Shown: one piece after another, positions 27,501 through 39,025 of the stretch
Layout of the letters: every line of letters begins with the position of its first letter
Numbering within the stretch: the stretch's first letter is position 1
Assembly (NCBI RefSeq): GCF_020085105.1
Contig: NC_058053.1
Location: forward strand, 20,053,388 to 20,117,387
Direction: 5' to 3'
DNA: 64,000 nucleotides
Source of the DNA: Siniperca chuatsi
Taxonomy: Eukaryota > Chordata > Actinopteri > Centrarchiformes > Sinipercidae
The notes under the pieces: generated by a model
The model's input: the letters and a program-made list of their open reading frames with translations, nothing else
What the model was told of the DNA's origin: nothing
Database searches by the model: none
Translations under genes and position numbers: made by a program

Positions 27501-30500
27501 CCCAGAACATGCAGAGATAATGATGCTGAAGGAATGTTATGCTGACTTGTGCCTGCACATAATCCTGCTAAATATGCTGTACCCATCCAGCAGCCTCTAA
27601 TCCTCTCATGCAGACTTGAGGACCCTGATTTAAGCACTTCACACCAAGACACGGAAAGATTTGACTCATAAGGTGTCTGATTTGGTATAAAAGGATCTTC
27701 GTTCCTACTGGTCACATTGTGGTCACTCTATTTCTTCCACTGCATTCTTTGTCTAAGATGGGCATACTCTACAATTACCCTCAACTGACCCCAGGCAGTG
27801 CTTCAAACACCAGGCAAAGCTATGGTTAAAATATCAGGCTACACATTTTTAAGTCCTGTGACAATAAACCGAGAGGAGATGGAATACTTGAAATGTTGCC
27901 TCTCCTGAAACCGGCCCAATAAAAGACCTTCCTGTCCCTCCAGTCTGATCCAGTCATAACATGCACCCATACAACACAAACACAGTAACAAAAGATGGTC
28001 AAATGCCTGTCATTGCACAGATGATTACACAGACATTTAGATGAGTAAAGACACCCTCAGGGACATTGGAACTGATTGTTTATCTCCTCCCACTGCTACC
28101 TCAACTCACTATGGAGTTGGTGTATCCAGGAACATCTAGCACCATGTCAATTACAGTGTATTTACGGTGGAGCAGAGGCCGATGGAGTCATCTTTAACTC
28201 CGATCCCTCTGGATTCAGCCCAGTGGGCCTCAAACCCGGGCCCCTGCTCATGTAGCTGGCTGCCCCACCGCACAACTGTCGGCTTCCTGCCCAGCACTGG
28301 TAAAAGCAGAACCAGGCCTGAACCAGGGTGCCATGACCCAAACCCACAGCTCACTGAGTGCTCAGCAACAGGCAGAGAAGTGTGCTGACATGGGAAACAT
28401 TCCCTTGGACACAAGTGAAGCCAAAGAATAGGCCTGGATCTGGAGCCAATGTTGCTAAATATTCCACAAAACCAGAGATTTCCGTTTTTTCCCCTTTTCC
28501 CTCCCTGGGCTTTATATTCTGCAGAAGCCTGGTACTGATTTGAGTGCTGAAATCTTTCAGATAGCAAAACTAAAACGACAGTTAGGACCAGAATGGTAGA
28601 AAATGTTCATATTCGAGTGTTAATGAGGCGTGTTTGCAAAGAGCCTTTCATTCAGCAGTGATCAAATTTATAATCTACTTTAAAAACAAACAAAAAAAGC
28701 ACCAACAACATTACTGCATTTTTCTTTTACATGCCATTTTGGAAGTTAAGCATACTAGAAAAGCAACATTTTTCCAGTTTCCTCTTCTTTGACAACATTC
28801 AGTGGAGATGGATAGCATACATGAAGACAAACCCAATGCAAAAATCCTTTAAAAAAAACAACTAAAAAGTGGCTAAACATATACATTTAATGCTTAAATG
28901 TTTTCACAATTTCAGAGAACACAGCTAACTTCCATTTCAAACACTTAATTCCAACACTTAAACAACAGATGTGTTACTATTTATAGGGATGAGAGATAAA
29001 GGACAGAGCAATCTTAACAACACTACTTGACTACTTTGGGAGAAAAGCTATTCTCACAGCAGAGTGAGAGTGAGTAATGTTTGTTTGGGAGAGCTCTCCA
29101 CTTTTCTCCATGTGGTTGGCAGTAACTGATAGCCGCCCGCAGGCCAACACGGAGCCTTCACATTTGTTGGAGAATTTATGATCAGGTGGTTTCAGGTTTG
29201 TGTCCAAGTCTCGGAAATACCACACCACTGCTACTGATGGAAGAGATACTTTACCTCATTACCTCAGCAGGTGCCCAGCCAGTTATATTACTAACAGTCC
29301 AAAACAAATTGGCAGGGAATTTGATTTATGTCACAACACACATATGATGGTATAGTGTTTGGTACTGCAAATACTGTGTTTACTTTTTACATCCAGCCAG
29401 CCTGTTTCTGCTACTGCAACTCTACTTGTCACTGTCTTGCCAAACATGTTGAGTGTTACTGAGCGACATTCACTCCTGCCTGGACTGCCTGTGTTAGGGT
29501 TCAGGTTCTCTATAATTCCTCTAGACAGCTGGACTCAATTACTCCCACAAGAGAGAGCTTTGTGAGAGATGAGTTTAAGGTAGGGGTTTTCAACCCTCTA
29601 CTTCCCGAGCACTTGTATGCAGACACTCCCAAAACATTTACTTCAACTGAGCCACTGTGCCCCAACAGACCTCGGCCACATGATGCTTGAATTTGAAGAC
29701 GTTGCCAGGTCTAAAAAAGGTGAAAAGATTGAGAAACACTGATTCAATAATAGGTTATTACGTAAACCAAACTCTGACCCCTTCTGACCCCCGTCACTCA
29801 ATCAAAAACCTAATTATCATACCAGTACAAAAACTTTTTGTCTTAAATGATTTTGATTGAACACAGCCTCAAGCATGGCAGACATCACATTTAGGGTGCA
29901 CTCAGATGCGGCCAGTGGCCTTTCAAGCAGCTCCACGTTCACTGAACTTATTAGCGTGGATGGATATGAGGAGCGACGAGTCACTGAGGCAAACACCTCT
30001 TTCTCATTGGCAGCCGTGCCTCAGACCTGTCACCAGTCAGCTCAACTGCTGCTGCTGCACCTCGCAACGCTTCCTCTCACAGCTAAACATGTACTCTCTA
30101 CAACACACATCACCCCGACATGAAAAAACTGTAATAATGAGACAAAACTGTGTATGAAGAAAACTAGGATGAGCTGTTGAGGCTATGTGTAAACAAAATG
30201 TACATGCAACGTCTTATGTCTCACATTTAAGCTGAATAAAAAGAGAAGAAGACTTACCAGTCCAGCAATAGGTGTGGGCAGCCTGTTAACCCTCTTGATA
30301 ATACTAGGCTTGATCTTGTTGATCAGACTGTGAGCAAAAGAAAGAGTGAGAGAACATCAAGAGGGTAAGTGAATACACTCGGTCATTGGCTAGACTGGCC
30401 TAACTAGCAGGAAATGAACAAAAAGTGTTGCAAAGTCTCAGTGTTGTGTGTTTACGACTTTGTTTAATGGTGGCCACCTGGCTTTAGTTTAGTAAGTGGC

Positions 30501-31992
30501 CAGTGCTGCACCCTGATGTAAAACACTGGGTCCTCTGCTCCTAAAACATACCTTCATCTACTAAAACAAAACCAAACAAACCTGGAATCACCACATATCA
30601 GCTTAGAAAAACAGAAATGGTTTTTGATAGATGACAATGCATTTTTGGTGTTATTAAAAGGGATTCTTTAGTCTAAGATGTAAAAAATCCTAAATCCCCC
30701 AAATAAGAAAAAAAATCAATAAAATTCTATTCAGATCTTCTGCTTAAGTAAAAGTAGGAATTACACTGTAAAAATTCAAGTCTTGCATTCACAAATAAAA
30801 TTACAGAAGAATTAGGAGCAAAATATATGATATTATAATATTTTTATTACTGATTAATTGCTTAGTCTATAAAACATAAAACACCAGCACACAGTGAAAC
30901 ATGCCTGTCACAATTCTCTAGAGCTCAAGGCAATGCCATCAAATGTCTTGTTTTGTCCAACCAACAGTCCAAAACCTAAAAACATTCAATTTACTAAAAT
31001 GTAAAACGAGAAACGGCAGGAAATGTTCCCATTTGAGAAGCTGGAAGAGTCAAATGTTTGGCATGTTTGATGAAAAATGACTCAAACGATGAATCGATTA
31101 TCAAAATAGTTGCAGATTAAATTTCTGTTGATCCACTAATTGATTAATTGACTAATCATTGCAGCTCTAACTCAAAGCATCAAAAGTGATAGTACTCATA
31201 TGCAGAATGGCTTCTTTCAGTGTGTTATATTATCACATATATTATTCGATTGTTATTACAGATGCACTAACGAGTGAACAGTATTTAATGACATAGTTGG
31301 TAAAGCTAATTTTAAGCTATTTTTGTATGTAAAATCTTAATCTGCAAATAAAAAAGTATAAATATCACACCTAATGTTTGTTTTAAGAAAAACTCAACAT
31401 GAGACTAAATGACTTGTTAAGGTGGATGTTTTTGCAGTGTGTATCTTCTGCTCTCTCAGCAGACAGACTGGGGGTGGATGAATGTAAGACTTTGCATAGG
31501 TTGACAACAGATGTACAGAAAGAATGCTATGGAATTTGGGTTTAAATTAGTCCTTTAGCAGTGAAACAATAGAAAGCTGTAGTGATTTAATCAGATAACA
31601 CACACTGTAAGCCAAGTAGGATGTAATCATGTGTGTGACCCACACTAAACATTCCTTTCCAAACAGTTGTGATAACCACAACACAATGGTAATGGAGGCT
31701 GAGTTTGTAGGTGAAAACGATTTAATCTGTCTTCCTCTTCCTCACGCTGAGAAAACATGGACAGCTTTCTGAATTTAAGTGTCTGTTGTTCTCTGAGAGT
31801 GAGCAAACAGTGGAGTCAGGCTCAAATCAGCACAATGAGGGGCTTCTTCCTTGAACCGATGCCAATAGAGGTTTGGAAGATTCTGCATGGGCTGCTGGTA
31901 ATTATGGCTTCCTGCTGATTCGTGCAAATCACATCACTGTGTCCATCTACCAGGGCTGCCCACATACACATGGATAAAGGGACATGATACTA

Positions 31993-32037
<45 letters not shown>

Positions 32038-35000
32038 CTGATCTGAGAAAAGCCACAACTCCACAACTCTTAGAAGAGCAGTTGGGGAATCAATGCAAAA
32101 GCCAATTCTGCGTAGATAAATTTGTTCCTCTAGCTCATCAAAACTTGATGCACCCCGGGCTAATGAGAAAGCAGGGTGCTCTGGCTCTCCGATGTGGTTT
32201 CAGCTTGAGGCTTTCCCTTCACTACATGGCTTCTCACAGCTCTCATTAAAGTAAGGATGGCACTCTGCCCATCCACAGATCTGTAACATCTGTCAAACAG
32301 GCAACACAACTCCTCTTGAAATAGATCACACTTCATATTCTCAAACAAGACCACAGAGGGCAAATCTGACACTGGACACATCAAATAACTACATAATACA
32401 ACCTCTATTGAGCTGTCTGGAAAAACTGGCTCACTTTATGTGGCTGACAAACAAACAGTGACCCGGCAGGGGGTCTGCCTGGGAAATATCAGTAACACTT
32501 ACGTTGGAGTGCAGACCTGGAGGAGAGCAGAGGGCTTCCATATGAATGAGTGGCTTAAGAGAGGTGCCTGGGAAAAGCAGAGTACTTACTCACACAGCAG
32601 AACGCCATTCTCCAGCGCTGATCGGAAGTCATTGCTCCCAAATTTTTTCTTGGTTACTGCCTGGAAAAAAGGAATACAAAAACAGTGAGCAAAATAGCGA
32701 GAGGGGTTGGGTGAGGAGAGGAGGCGGGGGTTTGTGTGTGTGTGGTTGGGAGGTGGGGAGGTTGAAGAAGAAAGGTAGGATGTTGAGAACAGTAGCAGAG
32801 GAAGTCAGAGGTATTTCCTCCTTAGTTCCTACAGTGTGTCTGGGACAGAGTTGAGCACAGTTCTTCAGGTATTCCTCAGGAGCTCTCGAGTGGCTCACAT
32901 TAATGCTAAAAGCCACTGGTAAACAGGAGAGCTGTGCTAAAACTGTGCTGGAGCCAGGCTGCCCAAGCCGCAAGGCTATGGGAGCATCTGGAGTGCTGGA
33001 GGAACACAGTGCTGTGTTAGAGCCTCATGCCTTTCCCATGATCTCAAACCACCACTGCAGGAACACCAAAATACAAATTTACATTTCCTCTAAAAGGCAA
33101 TAATAGCATTGTTTTTTATGTTTTCATGTGAAATTGCAACTTTGTTATGGGATATCAAATTCATGTTGATGGCCACTCCTTAACAGAGCTTCCTGTTATG
33201 TTTTGTTGGAAAGTTTCCACCATCAACGACTTGACCAATCAGTGCCTGAGTTACTGAATCCAACACAAAGTTAGAAAACAATTAGTGTATACTTACACCA
33301 ATTATGCACAACCCTCTATATTTGTTATTTTATGATTTTATGAAAATGTCCATAGTTTTTTTAATCTACATCTGGATGTGCATCAAAATACATAATTATA
33401 GACAATTATACATGGATACATACATTTTTTGCATTCTAGTTAGTGCAGTACTTCATAAGTATATAGCAAAAATGCTCAAAAAGGCCTTCCAATGCCTAGA
33501 AAACATTTTAAAACATCCTGGAGCTGGATCTGTACCAAATGCTAATAAAACTGGGCTGACAACCTTACCTCATTGGCTGGGGTTATGGCTACACTGGCAG
33601 CCACATTTAATCATATTTTGTTGCAGAATTAGTTCAATAATAGTCTCTGTGGGATTGTGGCATTTATGACTGTATGGACATTTTGGGTGATGTAGTTTGT
33701 GGTGCTGCTGAATTGTATTGCATTATACTGACAGGTGTTTCTATTATTTTGTCCAACCTTTTATATCAATGAGGGTAGACTAAATCACAGAAACACCTCT
33801 CTGTATAGTGCAGTAGAGTACAACAGCACCACAAACTACATCCTCCAAAATTATCAGAAAGTTGAATCAACACCTCTCTAGTAACACAAGCTGAACATTA
33901 CAACCTTCATGAGAGCTGGATTTATTACAGGGCTGTTGGATTAGACTGCATTCGTTTTAGCTAGGTGTACCTAATAAACTGGCAACTGAGTGTATGTTAT
34001 GAATTATGAACACTTTTAGCTCCACTAACCTCACATATTGTAATGTGTTTGATTTCAAGTCTGCATGGAAATCAATTAATTTACAATACCAATAGGACTG
34101 ATGAGCACACATAATACACTGTAAGTATACAGTAAAGTAAGACAGCTGGTATTAACCAGATTGCACACACACACATACTCACGCACAAGGCAAAACAAGT
34201 CAAACGGGTCTCACCAACAAAATTGGTCAGATGTGCCCTGCTTCAAGGCTTTTGTCCCTTTTACTTTCAAGAGAAAGGGACAAAAGCAGGGACAATTACT
34301 GTCATAACTAATAACAGGCCATCATTTTGAGGAATGCAGTTGTGGCACCTGGAGCAATTAGATAAAGTGGCTGGAGGACACTATTATCATTTTCGAAAAA
34401 AATCATGTTACCCCTCAGACCACACTCTGGGTAACCTGAGATGGCCAAGGCCAGAAATACCCATCATTCCAAGAGAATTAGATCATGTTGTAGAAGATGA
34501 ATAAGACTGAAGTTTTGACGCAGCAGTCGTCTGCAGTCTTTCAGTGTTTGCACAAGGTGATCAAGCTATTGTTGGGAAATACTTGTTTTGTTTACAAAAC
34601 ATGCAGAAATCGTGGCCTACTCCTCCTTCATTGACAAAAATACAATCATAACCAGACACTGAAAACAGAAAACAGGAACACAGACTGACACGCAAAGCTG
34701 CAAACACACACATTCACACACAGAGCAAAGAAACTTTACAGTACAGTGTATAATACGTCAAGCACTGCAGTTGGCATATGAAATCCTGACCCCTACTGTT
34801 CTATGTATGCGGGGCCAGCAGCTGGGATTCATGTATGCAATCAGACAATACAGTTAGAAAGAGCATAATAATTTGGATTCACTCTTTCATTGTGACTTAC
34901 TTAAGGTGTTTGGTACTTTGATGTTTTTCCCCCCACACATTTTCTTATCAAAGTTACATCAGCCCAACAGACTGAATGGGATAATTAAGATATTATCTCC

Positions 35001-38000
35001 TAGTCCATGTGTGGAAGGTGGGACCTACCCTGGCACTGAACCTAGCACTAAGCTGGCTGTAACAGAATAGTTTTCCCCTCTCTATCGTCATCATTAGAGG
35101 TATTACATCCCCTTAGATTTGGCCTACTGTGCCCTCTCTCTCCTGTTGAACCTGCCATGCGGGATAACAACTCTAATCTGCAACAACATACAGCTACTCT
35201 GATTTAACAGGGAGATTTAAGGCAGGAGCAGAGATTTCAAAAACAGCTTGCCTTCCCGCAAACCCACCCTCGCTCCCCTCAAGAATGTGCTGCTGAATGT
35301 GTTGAAGAATGGAGTCTCATGACGACTTTACCCCACTGTAAAAGATAGAAATGTGGTCCTCAGAATTCATTATGGACTCTTAAAGTGTTCTGATACATGT
35401 GTGAAATGAATTATTATTCTTGCAGTGAACCAAGAATGGTGTCTTGGTAGAACACAAATAATCAGGGGAATTGAGGAGTCTCTGGGTCCATGACCACAGC
35501 TATTGTTTATTCATGCAGGGCACTGAGGCAAATCAGTATTAGGTTTGCACGGATGCAGCCCCCCACCACTAATTGTTCCTAAAATTCTTTGTTCCTTCTT
35601 CAGAGGAGAGAGGCATGGGTCATCAGAGGGCAAGTGGAACATTATCCAAATATTTCAGGGATCTGACTCAAGAAAAATATACTACTGTGGAAGCCATTAG
35701 TATCGACACCATCAACATATCAGAATAATAGAACTACATCAACATGTATCAGCAAGTGAATGGCTTCATGTGAGTACATCTGAATGATAGTTCATAGAAA
35801 TAATAGTTTCTAATTGCTCTCTATCAAAACTGTCAAAAACCCAGAACGGTGCTACAGTGAGGTGACCACTCACACAGTTCCTGGTACGAAAAACAACACA
35901 GCAACATAGGTCACGGAAGGCCTATCCACCCCTGAGATTTCAGCCATCACCTCAGTCCAGTGGAGATGAATGGAATTTGTTTGTGTTGATCACATGATTG
36001 AAAATATATTAAAAATATTTTTGAAATTTGATATCAACATTTGTTTCTAGAAATAATGTCCCTGACAAGATAATTCACAGACCTCACTGAACAGATTAAC
36101 TGGAACTACTACTTTCTTTCTACCAAAGAAATGGTCCCTATGTTACAGTAATTTTTCAATTTTGTGAGCACCGCATAAATAAATAAATTCCATTCACCTC
36201 CATTGTATTGGGGTGGCGGCAAAACTCATAGATGGATATCTCCAAACCTCTCCAAAATAAAACCCAAACTATCTGGATGGTTTAATAACACTAGAGGGAA
36301 TATCTTTTAGCTTGTAATCTGGGTGAACTGTGGGGTGAACCCCTTAAAAATATGCCATATATAGTATCTAACATTCAGAACAGCTGAAACAATTAGTCAA
36401 TTTATCAATTAGTTGGTCAACAGAAAATTAATCGGCAACTATTTTGATAATCGATCGATTAATCGTTTCAAGCAAAAATGCCAAACTTCATCTGGTTCCA
36501 GCTTCTCAAACTTGCAGATTTGCTGGTTTCCTCTGTTTTATTTCATTGTAAATTAAATATCTTTGAGTTTTGGACTGTTGATCAAACAAATCCCAGAGCC
36601 CAAGGCGGCATTTTCCATTGTTTTCCTGAAATTTTACAGACAAAAACAATTAATCAACAACATACACCAAAACCTGAAGGAGGTTGGTTCAGTTTTACAT
36701 GACTGCAACAACAGGATAAGTAACAAAACGTCAAGAAATCCACAGGCTTGTGTTACCTTTGATTGGCTGCTTGGTTCTTAGTCTTTTTCAACCAGCCACA
36801 CACAAACGCAGAGAGTAAAATACTAGAGCTGCAATATAATACAGATTATAGCCTGTGTTGTTACATGACCTTAAAGCAGACCAATGGCTGTAGTGAAGCT
36901 CTACCGAAAACTTGTTTAAAGAGGTATTCTAAGTATTCTGGGTAACACCTTCCTGGCTCTTTGGGAAAATACATTCTTGTCCATCAGAACCTAAACAAAA
37001 GAGGTAACAGAAAAACTGGCATTAGTCTGACACTGTTACCTATGTTTGTGATTTATTAATATAACAACCTACATTTGCTAAAACATCATCAGTGAAACCA
37101 TAAAAAGAACTGAAAGAGACAAAATCTAATAAATAAGAACTTATTAGATTACTAACCGCAAACTTAGTTATTATTCATAACAGACTGTGTTTGTGTTTAC
37201 AGACGGCCACATACATGATCTTCTGACCTGTAAGTTGCATAAAGACTGCCACTTGTTCTTGATTGTCATAACAGTCACACTTACAACCCTTTTATCGAAT
37301 TAACAAGGACTTTTATTCTACTAGGCCCTGTGGTTGTAGGACGCAGCGCCCTGTGCTGACAGCTGGCCAGCTCTGAGGGGGCTATGTTCACAGCCATGGA
37401 AGCTAATGCAGGAATGCGTCCATGTGACAGGCTCCAGACCATTTAGTCTAGTTTTTAACAATACCACCAACCTCGCCTTGCACACATGCCTCTGTTTAAA
37501 GTGCTGTGAAGCCAAGCAGCTTGTTAATCATTCAGTGGCAGAATCCAATAGCCACAAAACTTTCTCTTTGAAGGGAAACTGTTTGCCCCGTGCCAGAACT
37601 TGGCCCCTGATTACTATTGTATTTCGCCTACGCCAAACCTCTCATACCTATCCTGTTATAGTCCCATGGCCTATACCTTTACCTATTCAACTTATTCAGC
37701 TTATTCAGTCTTCCTGCCCCTGCTTGAGATCATGCCCCCACCACAGTCCACGAGCTAAGCCACTACAAAGGGCCAGTGTGCAAGTGTGAGAGACACTGAT
37801 GTCACATCACAAGCATTCAGATTCACCCCTCATGAAATTAGAACAATATTTGTTTAGTTACAGCCTTGCAGCAGCTCCACACAACCCTGCTGGGAAGAGA
37901 ATTTGCGAGATGAGGAAACACAGTTTTACCCGCTTGTAAAGAGAAAAGAAAGAATGAGAGTCTGGCTGGAGGTCGGATGGAAACTTTAGATAATTTGACA

Positions 38001-39025
38001 TTTTGGAAATAAAAAGGGACTGTTTTTGAAAGTGCTGGTGGATAGTTGTTTTTTTTTTGGGTTGGTAGCTATTTTGCATTTTGATTACTGCACTAGAAAA
38101 AAGGGGCACATTATGACCGTAAAAATAGCATTCTTAGCCTTAGAAAAGCAATCACTTGTTGAAACCTCTTACACATTTCCCAGAAATTGTCATAAACATT
38201 ATATATAATATGTGACTGCTTTTAGTAGTTTTGGATTCATTACTGACACCTGAAATAGCTATTATATCAATATTCTGTAAATGACTAAGAGTATTACTTT
38301 TTATAGCAAGTGACATAAACCCTAAACCCAGTCAATTTATCAATCTGGGTTGATCTGCTTACAGTAGGTGTGTGGTACAATAGTTTGGATCATTCATATT
38401 AGTTTTTCTTAATTGCTCTGCTGATTTTCTCACTACATGCTGGCAGCTGCAACCTCAAAGCCCTTAAAAAACGGATGAACAGGTCTAGGCAAGATCTGAC
38501 AAAGGAAGCAGAAAGAAAACAATAATGATGAATGGGGTCAAATCCATGTACCTGTATTCTGAAGAGCCATCTGATCTCTGGTAGTTGAAATAATAGACTG
38601 ATTCTATCTTACCAGTTACCTGAGACTTAAGTTCAAGGGTGTTCACCTGAAGCGTTCAGCCATAAACTCAAGCAAATTCTAAATCAGGAATCCATAACCT
38701 CACCTTTACACCTTTTATGCTCATGTCAGTCTTTCTTACGTAATCTCAGAGTAGCCAAATACTATCATATCTAAGGGTATAGTCTTTAAACTGAAAACAT
38801 CCACAGAAAAACACTTTCCTGAAGTGCCATTTGGTGATCACAACAAGCAGTTGCCAATTTTTTTTCACCTTTTTGTCGCCTTGCCTAGGATTTCCAATGC
38901 TAAACTCCTGCCACTAACTATGAAGAAAGTTGAGGTAGTTTCATGTTTTTACTCACCTCAATCCACCTCTGCGCCTCCAAATAGGCTTCGTCGCAGCTGA
39001 CAGCGGACTGCTCACGCCACTCCAT
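311..39025 (-). CDS. lmo7: lmo7, LIM domain only protein 7 (partial, 3' end outside window)
   Basis: Scaffold protein of cell junctions, actin cytoskeleton and nucleus in vertebrates. I assembled 21 coding exons on the minus strand, all with GT-AG ends and matching phase: 39025-38957, 32660-32590, 30327-30258, 25479-25373, 15939-15909, 14579-14466, 13466-13256, 12469-12220, 11952-11638, 11194-10874, 10541-10395, 9928-9140, 7751-7722, 6904-6790, 5883-5744, 5317-4642, 4094-3831, 3372-3258, 1714-1553, 589-489, 374-311. Together they code about 1387 residues: an N-terminal CH domain (about 17-130), a long low-complexity linker, a charged helix (about 840-930) and a PDZ domain (about 1245-1330). 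The last exon ends in phase 1 with a good donor, so the LIM domain lies beyond base 1. The PDZ domain and linker blocks such as SLPRSY and [11 protein letters not shown] match LMO7 rather than its paralogue LIMCH1. Whether this is teleost copy a or b cannot be told. The least certain joins are the donors of exons 11 and 12 and the acceptors of exons 7 and 10. Confidence 0.93.
1553..3372 (-). CDS. lmo7: lmo7 exons 18-19: PDZ domain
   Basis: Exon 18 (3372-3258) gives [17 protein letters not shown] then [21 protein letters not shown], holding the first PDZ strand and the carboxylate-binding loop, here DFGF rather than GLGF, as in other LMO7 PDZ domains. Exon 19 (1714-1553) gives [20 protein letters not shown] then [17 protein letters not shown] and [12 protein letters not shown], the canonical LQ-GD-IL-VNG core, second helix and last strand. 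Join phase is 1/2. The domain should bind C-terminal peptides of junction partners (family knowledge). Confidence 0.93.
3831..5317 (-). CDS. lmo7: lmo7 exons 16-17: Ser/Pro-rich linker
   Basis: Exon 16 (5317-4642, 676 nt) begins [10 protein letters not shown] and ends SLPRAFT at a GTGAGT donor; it contains [18 protein letters not shown] followed by TPRPFG, a block strongly conserved in vertebrate LMO7. The open frame continues past the donor for a few codons only. Exon 17 (4094-3831, 88 residues) starts [10 protein letters not shown], carries a run of seven glutamates in [14 protein letters not shown], and ends KETSQ. Both are probably disordered and phosphorylation-rich (inference from composition). 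Confidence 0.9.
5744..7751 (-). CDS. lmo7: lmo7 exons 13-15: charged helical region, with 30-nt microexon
   Basis: Exon 13 (7751-7722) is 30 nt and gives QPQMQESID, flanked by a pyrimidine-rich TTTCCTAG acceptor and a GTGAGT donor. Exon 14 (6904-6790) gives [10 protein letters not shown]...[22 protein letters not shown]. Exon 15 (5883-5744) gives [15 protein letters not shown]...[11 protein letters not shown]...[12 protein letters not shown]. This is the KWQD-DL-KWK-RRRS region shared by LMO7 and LIMCH1, highly charged and predicted by eye to be helical or coiled coil. Joins are phase 2/1, 0/0 and 2/1 and all work. Confidence 0.9.
9129..9134 (-). terminator. possible poly(A) signal for a short lmo7 isoform
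   Basis: Minus-strand AATAAA overlapping the TAA stop (9135-9133) that is reached if exon 12 is not spliced at CTGAA/GTTGTA. A T- and GT-rich stretch follows about 30-60 bases downstream (minus strand, about 9100-9050), as expected for a cleavage site. Reading on would give ...ERLAALKL then stop. Confidence 0.4.
9140..13466 (-). CDS. lmo7: lmo7 exons 7-12: linker with repeated DD-R motifs
   Basis: Exons 13466-13256, 12469-12220, 11952-11638, 11194-10874, 10541-10395 and 9928-9140 encode about residues 155-831. They are rich in Ser, Pro and acidic residues and look disordered. Family landmarks are [74 protein letters not shown] and [19 protein letters not shown] short motif of acidic or polar residue, DD, three residues, then R-R/K occurs about six times (see findings). 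Exon 10 has a tandem acceptor (11197 or 11194). The donor chosen for exon 11 (AAAAG/GTCGAT) and for exon 12 (CTGAA/GTTGTA) are the ones that keep phase; both are weak sites. Confidence 0.85.
14226..14339 (-). CDS. candidate alternative terminal exon of lmo7
   Basis: After a pyrimidine-rich acceptor (CCTCTTTTACAG), the phase required by exon 6 opens a 37-codon frame starting [20 protein letters not shown] and ending PPKPKLR, then TAA. It lies 126 bases downstream of exon 6. Use would give a protein of about 191 residues with the CH domain but no linker, PDZ or LIM. The composition (aromatic and basic residues, few Ser) is coding-like. No clear AATAAA follows, only a CATAAA close to the stop, so a transcript end is unproven. 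I do not recognise the peptide from mammalian LMO7. Confidence 0.4.
   Translation of the reverse strand, partial: PLPSTFLYPPWYVDYVQKKTVKGRGASDRWPPKPKLR
14466..39025 (-). CDS. lmo7: lmo7 exons 1-6: calponin-homology domain
   Basis: Six exons (39025-38957, 32660-32590, 30327-30258, 25479-25373, 15939-15909, 14579-14466) encode residues 1-154. The start MEWREQSAV is the first ATG of an exon with donor GTGAGT, and matches the short N-terminus of this family. The CH fold is recognised from [66 protein letters not shown] and [15 protein letters not shown] domains of this type usually contribute to actin binding or to protein contacts; activity cannot be judged from sequence. Exon 5 is only 31 nt and bridges VK to KNVLI. 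Introns are large (up to about 9.4 kb) and hold the repeats listed separately. Confidence 0.93.
15323..15462 (+). mobile_element. tRNA-derived SINE remnant
   Basis: Begins GGCGTCCTGGTGGCCTAAAG and continues GTTTAAGATGCTGACATGTA; this resembles a fish SINE whose head is a tRNA relic with an A box of type TGGCCTAGTGGTTAAG. The tail holds GTTGCCTGTCATCATCCCCC and a few A-rich runs. The B box is degraded. Within lmo7 intron 5. Confidence 0.55.
16890..17912 (+). repeat. fish interspersed repeat, 'TACTTAAGTAAAAGTA' type, composite
   Basis: Left part reads TTTTGAGGTACTTGTACAGAA with CTACTTCACTGCAATTCAGA; the right end is TTTTACTTAAGTAAAGGATC then TGAGTACTTCTTCCACCACT. This is the common percomorph element with those ends. 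About 17520-17710 it carries a block also present at about 20735-20930 (CAATATTCACTCTCTTTTAG). Confidence 0.6.
20595..21345 (+). repeat. second copy of the same composite repeat
   Basis: Starts with AAGTACTCTATTACAAGTAA then AAGTCCTGCATTAAAAATTT; ends with GACCTGTACTTAAATACAGT and ACTTGAGTAAATGTA. The middle shares the CAATATTCACTCTCTTTTAG block with the copy near 17.6 kb. In lmo7 intron 5. Confidence 0.6.
22547..22866. mobile_element. non-autonomous DNA transposon with TAGGGCTGCAA ends, copy 1
   Basis: Outer ends are near inverted: left TAGGGCTGCAAATAATGATT, right AATCATTGTAGCTCTA. The middle has CAAGGTGACATCTTCAAATG and GTTGATCAACTAATCGAT, typical of an abundant fish MITE-like family. Diverged copies occur at about 30832-31170, 36381-36710 and 46993-47343. 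Confidence 0.65.
26936..27250. repeat. interspersed repeat, 'gaccgatac...atcggtc' type
   Basis: Contains GCCTGACCAATACTGAATTT, a run with TACTGGCCGATGGTCATATA, and ends ATTTATCGGTCTAGCTCTAG. It resembles a fish element with CCGATA/TATCGG-rich flanks. Strongly diverged; in lmo7 intron 4... the span between exon 4 and exon 3. Confidence 0.4.
30730..31170. mobile_element. two adjoining repeat fragments in an lmo7 intron
   Basis: About 30730-30830 is the head of the TACTTAAGTAAAAGTA-type repeat (CTGCTTAAGTAAAAGTAGGA). From about 30832 follows copy 2 of the TAGGGCTGCAA family, ending ACTAATCATTGCAGCTCTAA near 31170. Between exons 3 and 2. Confidence 0.55.
31997..32035. repeat. (CA)n microsatellite
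   Basis: About 19 uninterrupted CA units, seen directly. A shorter (CA) tract lies near 50209-50223. Confidence 0.95.
32661..38956. other. lmo7 intron 1, 6.3 kb, no gene recognised
   Basis: Between the first and second coding exons. Contains a repeat at about 33688-33992, a short perfect hairpin at 34248-34287 and copy 3 of the TAGGGCTGCAA family at about 36381-36710 (opposite orientation to copies 1 and 2). Remaining sequence shows no exon-like signal that I could support. Confidence 0.6.
33688..33992. repeat. fish repeat with 'CACTCAGTTGCCAGTTTATT' end
   Basis: Minus-strand end reads CACTCAGTTGCCAGTTTATT then AGGTACACCTAGCTAAAACG; the other end has GTTTGTGGTGCTGCTGAATT GTATTGCATTATACTGA. 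Another copy, plus orientation, is at about 60101-60267. Confidence 0.65.

Noticed and set aside
28151-28567. Open frames on both strands and a GC-richer patch with a tRNA-like AAACCCGGGCCCCTGCTCA segment.
   Set aside because: No complete tRNA or SINE could be traced and no exon fits lmo7 phase here.
31997-32035. Repeat array as a CRISPR.
   Set aside because: Simple CA microsatellite in a vertebrate intron.
311-39025. Calling the first gene LIMCH1.
   Set aside because: The PDZ domain, the [17 protein letters not shown] block and the neighbours UCHL3, COMMD6 and TBC1D4 all fit LMO7.
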